A stretch of 64,000 bases of DNA from the NCBI RefSeq assembly GCF_036884655.1, contig NC_088330.1, forward strand, positions 29,645,501 to 29,709,500. Reading direction: 5' to 3'. This document shows positions 58,600 to 64,000 of this stretch, piece after piece. The translations under genes were made by a program, and so were the position numbers. Numbering within the stretch: position 1 is the stretch's first letter; each line of letters starts with the position of its first letter. The notes beneath the pieces were generated by a model. It ran no database searches, was not told where the DNA came from, and worked only from the letters and a program-made list of their open reading frames with translations. Source of the DNA: Musa acuminata AAA Group. Lineage: Eukaryota > Streptophyta > Magnoliopsida > Zingiberales > Musaceae.

Positions 58600-60945
58600 C
58601 CTTATACTTTAAAAAGTATAATTAGTGTTCCTATACTTACAAAAATGAAACATTTAACCCTAATTCTTCTTGCGTCATTAATCTCATCAACAAAAAAAAA
58701 TCATACATATTGTCATATACAAAAAGGACATGAATGAAAAGAATAAAAATATAATTTTATTATTTTTTAAATTATTAATTTAATATAAACTTTTGATTGA
58801 TTTTTTTCTCTCCTCTATTTCCAACCTGCTCACATGTCACACCTATTCGCTCGCCGCATCCACTCGCCCGCTACTTGCCCGCCTACCACACTTGCTAGCC
58901 CACCGTTTGCCCATTGCACCTGCTCGCCAATCGCACCTGGTCGCTTGTCGCTCTTTCATCCTAGCCCTAGCTGTAGTCTCGTCATTATCAATGAAGCTTG
59001 TTGCTTGTATATGACATCTACGTCTCTACTTTTGCAACAGTGGTGAAGAAGATGAAAACATTTATACGTCAAACTCTCCTATGTAATTTAATCTAGAGAA
59101 GAAGACAACGGCCAGGGCATTGCGACGCTCCCACTGTTCACCAAGGTCCACGAGTTCTTAGACCTCGTGTAGATTCCTTACATTTTGATTCTTGCAAAGA
59201 AGAATTTAGCTTTCCAAGTTTATGAGTTTGGAGGAATAAAAGGAGGAGCATATATATTTCTTGTAAAGGTTTTACAATGGAATTTATAACATACATACAT
59301 ATGGTTGTGAGTATGCCAGCTTGTTTCTTATTAACATAGTGTCTTCTTATGCTCTATGTCAAGTAGCTAAAGATAGAGAAAGCTTTATCTCAATTTCTTT
59401 TTGGGTTTGGAATTAGTTCAACCACTTACATCTCATAGCTCTTAAAAACTGATTCATCTTGCAGCCAATTATCAAACTAATCATGAATTATGAGTTCTTC
59501 TCTTACAACCTAGTTTATATGCAAAAAATCAAAGCATGCAAACTGATGTCAAGAGTTTGCTTCAAGAACAGCCATTGAGGGTCTTGCACTTCCTTATTTT
59601 CTTTAATAACATAAGATGCAATTATTTTACCCTTGGAGATAATATACAAGTTTTTTCAGTATTATTGTGTAAATCACTTAAATATATTGGCATGAGATTT
59701 GGAGGGAAAGTGGAACTGTCATGTCTTATATGTCATCATAAAAAACAACTTTTTATTGATGGCAAAAATTTGTATTCTTATTGGTTCATGAACTTTGCCA
59801 TACATCATTAGAGTTTGACTCATAATGGTAATTTTCTATCAAACTCCTATTTCTACTACAAGTTATCTACCTTTAGATATGACACCTTCTACTACTACAT
59901 CTGCAGTAAAAATTATAACTAAATACACATATAAAACATAATAATTTGTGCAAAAAAATCTCTATTTGTTATTCCTAATCGCATACCAGAATTTGATAAT
60001 TTTAGAGCTTTCACCTCATGAAAGAGATTAGTGAATTTGTCTATGTATCAGGAAAGCTTCACAATTGGTCTAACCATGTAATGATCAGAAATTAATAGTA
60101 CAGATCATGAAAACAACATCATAAGCATCCATTACTCAGCCGACAAGAAACTATTAATTTCTGATCATTACATGTAGTTCAATGCATGGTTAAGAAAACA
60201 TCGAATTGGTCATCATGCAGCCATTGTTACATTCACCGAAATCTAAAAGCTACAACATGGCAGAAGTTTTGCTCAATCACATCTTCCTTCCAACACAATC
60301 CATCTTTGTCTTTTTTGTAAGCTTCTCAAAATCTTTTTTAATTCTTGGGAAAAAGCTCAAATATCTACCAAAGTTAGGCACCTCTCATACACCTAACTGC
60401 ATGTCTCTCAGCGACATGTGAAAGCTAGAGACCATCTCTAAACTATTCCATCAAGTACATGTTGAAATGTTGGTCTTCAATATCACAAGTCTTCAAAGCC
60501 TGACAGAAATTGCTAATTATGGTAGAAGTTGTTAATGATTAGTATGGTGCCAAGAAAAACAAATTGTTACCTTAAAGTCTACCAATCAAAATTCTATCTC
60601 TTTACAAATGTTGATAAAGATTTAGATAAAAATGTAAGAAGTATAATTTAGATATAACAGTGAAGATATGACCATTACGTTGCAAATAAAAAATGAGTCA
60701 TGGGCGAGCAAGTACGATAGGTGATGGATGAGCAAGTTAGAAAAAGAGGGGAGGAGAAAATGAATAAGAAGTTTATATAAAATTAATAATTTAAAAATAA
60801 TAAAATTATATTTTTATTCTTTCTGTTTATATCTTTTTTACATAATAATATATATTATTTTTTTAATCGATAAAATTAATAATATAAGGAGAATTGAAGA
60901 TAAATGTTTCACTTATGTAAATGTATGAACCCGATACTATTAGAG
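58600..60945. mobile_element. 2.3-kb element with long terminal inverted repeats
   Basis: The left arm, about 58620-58850, and the right arm, about 60715-60945, are inverted copies. The longest near-perfect part is aagaataaaaatataatttt onward (58738-58789) against 60769-60822, and tgaaacattta at the left (58648) matches taaatgtttca at the right (60901). The arms extend inwards through gagaggag/ctcctctat and gctcgcc/gggcgagc pieces. The interior has no transposase, only short frames (59536-59811, 60206-60421) with no recognisable domain. A Mutator-like or foldback element is likely; no TSD was confirmed. Confidence 0.55.
60075..60174. repeat. Perfect 25-bp inverted repeat, 50-nt loop
   Basis: catgtaatgatcagaaatta (60075-60094, continuing to 60099) is exactly complementary to 60150-60174. 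A transcript on either strand would fold into a stable hairpin. It lies inside the long-TIR element. Confidence 0.8.
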
Positions 60946-61227
60946 ATTGGGTCAATCTAAAAAATTACATCCCTATCATTTCTTGATTTTTAAAATTTTC
61001 TCTCGTAAGATCATTCACCATAAACATAGAGTTAAGCATATCAATAAAATATAAAGTAGGTTTACTATTAATATAAATATTAAATAATTAAATATCATGG
61101 AAGAAAAGCTTAGTAGTTTTTTCCATCCCAAAACCCTCTTTTAATTCTTTTCATACTTCCCAAAATAAGACGTCAACTCCAACTGACTTTTTTTTAGGAT
61201 ATTAAATATTTCAAATAGAATCAAATT

Positions 61228-62680
61228 GATAATAATAACAACAACAATAAAATTGTAAAGTTTCAACTATTCACGATGAACTATATGAATTTTTTTACAA
61301 TGAGATTTGTAAAAAAAATTATAAGTTAAGCTAAGAGTATTTTAATTTTTATTAATATTATTTTAAATATTTTTCTATCTTTCCTCATACCATTAATGAT
61401 AATCATTTTACATTTTGTAACTATCACATGGTCTCATGAGTACATATCCATATCATCTTAAATATTTTTTTATTTTTATTAAAGTAATATTTAATTATTT
61501 ATAAATAAAAGTTTTACTTTTCATATATTCCCTACTAATTCTATACATTGATCCAGCAACATAAATTATATATATATGTTATTGTTGACTTTCCAATACT
61601 CATATTTATAAAATATTATTAGCCTAATAATTATTTTATATATATATTTTTTAATATCAAAGGTATATGAAAGCACATAAAAACTCTTGATATTCTTTAT
61701 TATTTTAACCATCTTTATTTTATATTATGAATAATTGATTAAGATACTTAAAGTTTTTACTAAATAATTTTTTATCTATCTAACTTAACTATATCCTTTT
61801 GTCTACTCCTATTATTATTAACATTATATATTTATATATTTAATTTTAGTCTTGCTTAATCTAAAACCTTTATTTTCTAAGGATTACCTCCACAACTCAA
61901 GTTTAGAGTTAATTTCATTTGGACTCTCATATACTATAATATTATTAATAAAAAATATACACTAAGGAGGTTTATCTTATAAATAATTAGGAAGTTAATC
62001 TATTATCATTGTAAAGATATGAAACTTAATGTAAATCTTTAATGTAACCGTATACTAACAAAAAGCTCACTAGACATACACCCTATATTTTAGTAGCTAC
62101 ATTATCATATATATATCTTTAATAACATCAATATAATTTATGAATATATCTTTTTTTCTAAAATTTTTATATTAAATCTCTATGAACTCTATAATAGGTT
62201 TTCTCTATATCAATAAGTATCATATATAAATTTTTATATTTCTCTTTGTATTTTTATTAATTATTTTAATAAATAAATAACTTTTATTATTAATCCTTTA
62301 GGTATAAAATTAAATTAAATTTTAAAATATTTATTTCAAGGCTTGTTTTACTTTTATTAACTCTTTTCTAAAGTTTCATAGTATAACTCATGATTTTAAT
62401 TTTTTTATAATTATAATAAATTTGTATATCACCTTTAGTCCGGTAAGTTGGCACTAAAAGTTCTTTCTCTATTTATCATGCATATTTCTAAATCTCATAA
62501 TTTTATTAAATAAGCTAGTTAACTAAGTTACTATTTTATCTCATAAACATTTTTAAACATTAATAAGGATACCATAAGACCCCATTCCGTCAGTTATTCT
62601 TATATTTCTTTAAGGTATCTTTTATTTTGCTAGCTTTAATTTTATAAATAATTCTATGATTATTAAATCAATCACTACAA
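61228..62680 (-). mobile_element. RTE-clade LINE relic (reverse transcriptase 3' part)
   Basis: Read on the minus strand this resembles the 3' half of plant RTE non-LTR elements. It keeps the order of well-known landmarks in reverse: a short trinucleotide tail (aataataataacaacaacaata, 61229-61250), the segment ctatatgaattttttta (61280-61296), the catcttaaatattttt block (61456), the ctctatatcaataagtatcatat block (62203-62225) for the RT region, and tttcatagtataactcatgat (62376). Similarity is from memory of the family and is heavily eroded, with no open frame. Its left end in window coordinates is the element's 3' tail. Confidence 0.5.
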
Positions 62681-63493
62681 TGTATAGCTAAAGCTAAATA
62701 TATTTTCTTAATTCAGAACTAATAAGACTATTCCATATATTGTTTTCTTGATGGAAGAAGCTTTTAATGAGCTTAATGTTATTCCACTAGTTTAATCCTT
62801 TTGAAGAGTAAATCTAGTAAAATAAATGTCCTTATGTGTAAACCCCCTATCAACCTTTCTAGAGGTTACTATGTCCTACCCAATCAGGTGTAAACGATTG
62901 TGACCCTCACCCTTGCCAAAAGAAAGTTTTTAATCAATTGATTTATTTTATTAAAGATAATATCAACCATACAAGCAATACTATGTAAATTAATAGGCAT
63001 AGAATTCAAGTCAACCTTAATTAAAATCATTTTACTAGCTTAGGACAGTGAAAATACCCTTCTAAAGGGCAAGTCTTCTTTTAATATTATCTAAAATATG
63101 TTCACATGCAGAACTATGTCGTTTGTGAGAGAAATGAGAACGCCCACTTTAAAGGGAAAGTCCCCTTTTCAACCCTGAAAAATCGATAGACAAGAATGTC
63201 TCCTTTTCAATGTAGAAAAAACTATAGACACTCCTCTTGAACTCTCAATCAATATGTTTAGGAAAGAAGAATTGAATTATTTAAATATTACCTTTCTTAA
63301 GTTGGAAAGCTTGGCAAAGAGAATTATTGATATACATTAGACAATATAATTTAAAATATCCATATAATAAGAATATTATTGATATAGATTTTTTCAAATA
63401 TTTATCCAATGCTAGAAATAGGAGTAGCTAAGAGAATATTATTGATATACATTAGATGATATAATTTAAATATAGATTTGACTAAGAAGTGGG
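62681..63493. other. AT-rich region without recognised features
   Basis: No coding sequence or repeat was identified apart from local duplicates of gaatattattgatatagat/acatta phrases near 63320-63470. Confidence 0.35.
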
Positions 63494-64000
63494 TGTTAAA
63501 TCCTGAATTTTGATGATAAAATCAATTGATGAGTTTATTGACCAATAAGCATTTGAGATTAGTGACACAGGAGAAACTTCGATCATGGACTTGAACAATC
63601 GAAAGACAAATCGTTGAAGTAGGATAATCAGACATTGGGTCGGAGAGCATCATATCAGATATTGGACATCGGGCCGGAAGGATCGGGTATTGCGCCAAGA
63701 AGATCAAATGTTATGGGAGGTCAATATGCTGATGGATCAGACAATATGCTGAAGGAAAGGATGATGCGTCGGAGATTTGAACGAAGTATTAGATGAACAA
63801 ATGACATGCCAGACAATATGTTGAAGGCTTTATGATTGTAATTAAAGTTATTAAGTCTTGATCGAAATCGTTTAGAGTCTAAATGAATTGGTTTTGGAAC
63901 ATAACCATGCCAACTTGATTATGAGTCAATTGGGTCTTAACCAGGGTCGATTTAAACATGTTGGAAGGTCAATTCAGTGACCTGGGGTTGGGTTGGGTTG
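63494..64000 (+). mobile_element. LTR-type repeat, start only
   Basis: This starts TGTTAAATCCTGAATTTTGA, a TG-type LTR start, and runs off the window. Short phrases (gacatcgggccgga, ccaagaagatc, ggtcaatatg) match the reverse complement of 43080-43340, so it belongs to the same or a related repeat group. No coding part is visible. Confidence 0.45.

Noticed and set aside
63960..64000. gggttgggttgggttg at the window end as a telomere repeat
   Set aside because: Plant telomeres are usually TTTAGGG repeats; this is a short local duplication inside an LTR-type repeat.
1..64000. A previously undescribed multi-gene system
   Set aside because: The three intact genes belong to known, unrelated families and the rest is repeat DNA; nothing in the sequence supports a joint function.

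Overview
This is a plant nuclear window, most likely from a monocot. The intact genes have GT-AG introns. One gene (an AMT2/AMT3-type ammonium transporter) has strongly GC-rich exons next to AT-rich intergenic DNA, a monocot habit. The repeat landscape (Ty1/copia, Ty3/gypsy chromovirus, Pack-MULEs, hAT, RTE LINE, and GC-rich repeats with a 'ggcggtaccaccgcc' motif) resembles what I recall of banana (Musa/Ensete, Zingiberales). The genus is an inference from memory, not a database match.

Layout: 1-4559 is the 3' part of a Ty1/copia element (protease, integrase, RT, RNase H, 3' LTR) with several frame breaks. It is inserted in a hAT transposase gene whose BED-finger N-terminus remains at 4565-5022 (minus strand). 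5030-6250 holds AT-rich tandem repeats and a GC-rich palindromic segment. 6430-13490 is a pile of older copia relics, interrupted by a palindromic Pack-MULE (10318-12205) that carries DUF3537 gene fragments. 15144-24918 is an intact nine-exon LRR receptor-like pseudokinase gene of the MRH1/MDIS2 type; its 4.2-kb intron 3 hosts an antisense, internally deleted gypsy element with target-site duplication. 26540-31500 contains a LINE ORF1 relic, an LTR-like fragment, and a copia fragment in reverse orientation whose LTR was hit by a solo LTR of the same family in forward orientation, giving a large inverted repeat. 32077-39590 is an intact four-exon Sam50/Tob55-type Omp85 gene; intron 1 contains a second Pack-MULE with a 9-bp TSD and the same captured DUF3537 sequence. 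40220-49600 is a gene-free, AT-rich field of three degenerate tandem-repeat families, interrupted by a GC-rich insertion. 50000-53070 is a broken copy of the MRTO4 ribosome-assembly gene. 54449-56820 is an intact three-exon ammonium transporter gene. 57220-64000 is repeat DNA: a MITE, a 2.3-kb element with long terminal inverted repeats, an RTE LINE relic and the edge of an LTR-type repeat.

The three intact genes (receptor-like pseudokinase, mitochondrial outer-membrane assembly factor, ammonium transporter) have no evident functional link; plant genes are not in operons. I found no new multi-gene system. The points of most interest are structural: two Pack-MULEs that share a captured gene (one as a palindrome), the inverted nesting of same-family LTRs, and the inverted arrangement of the satellite-like field.
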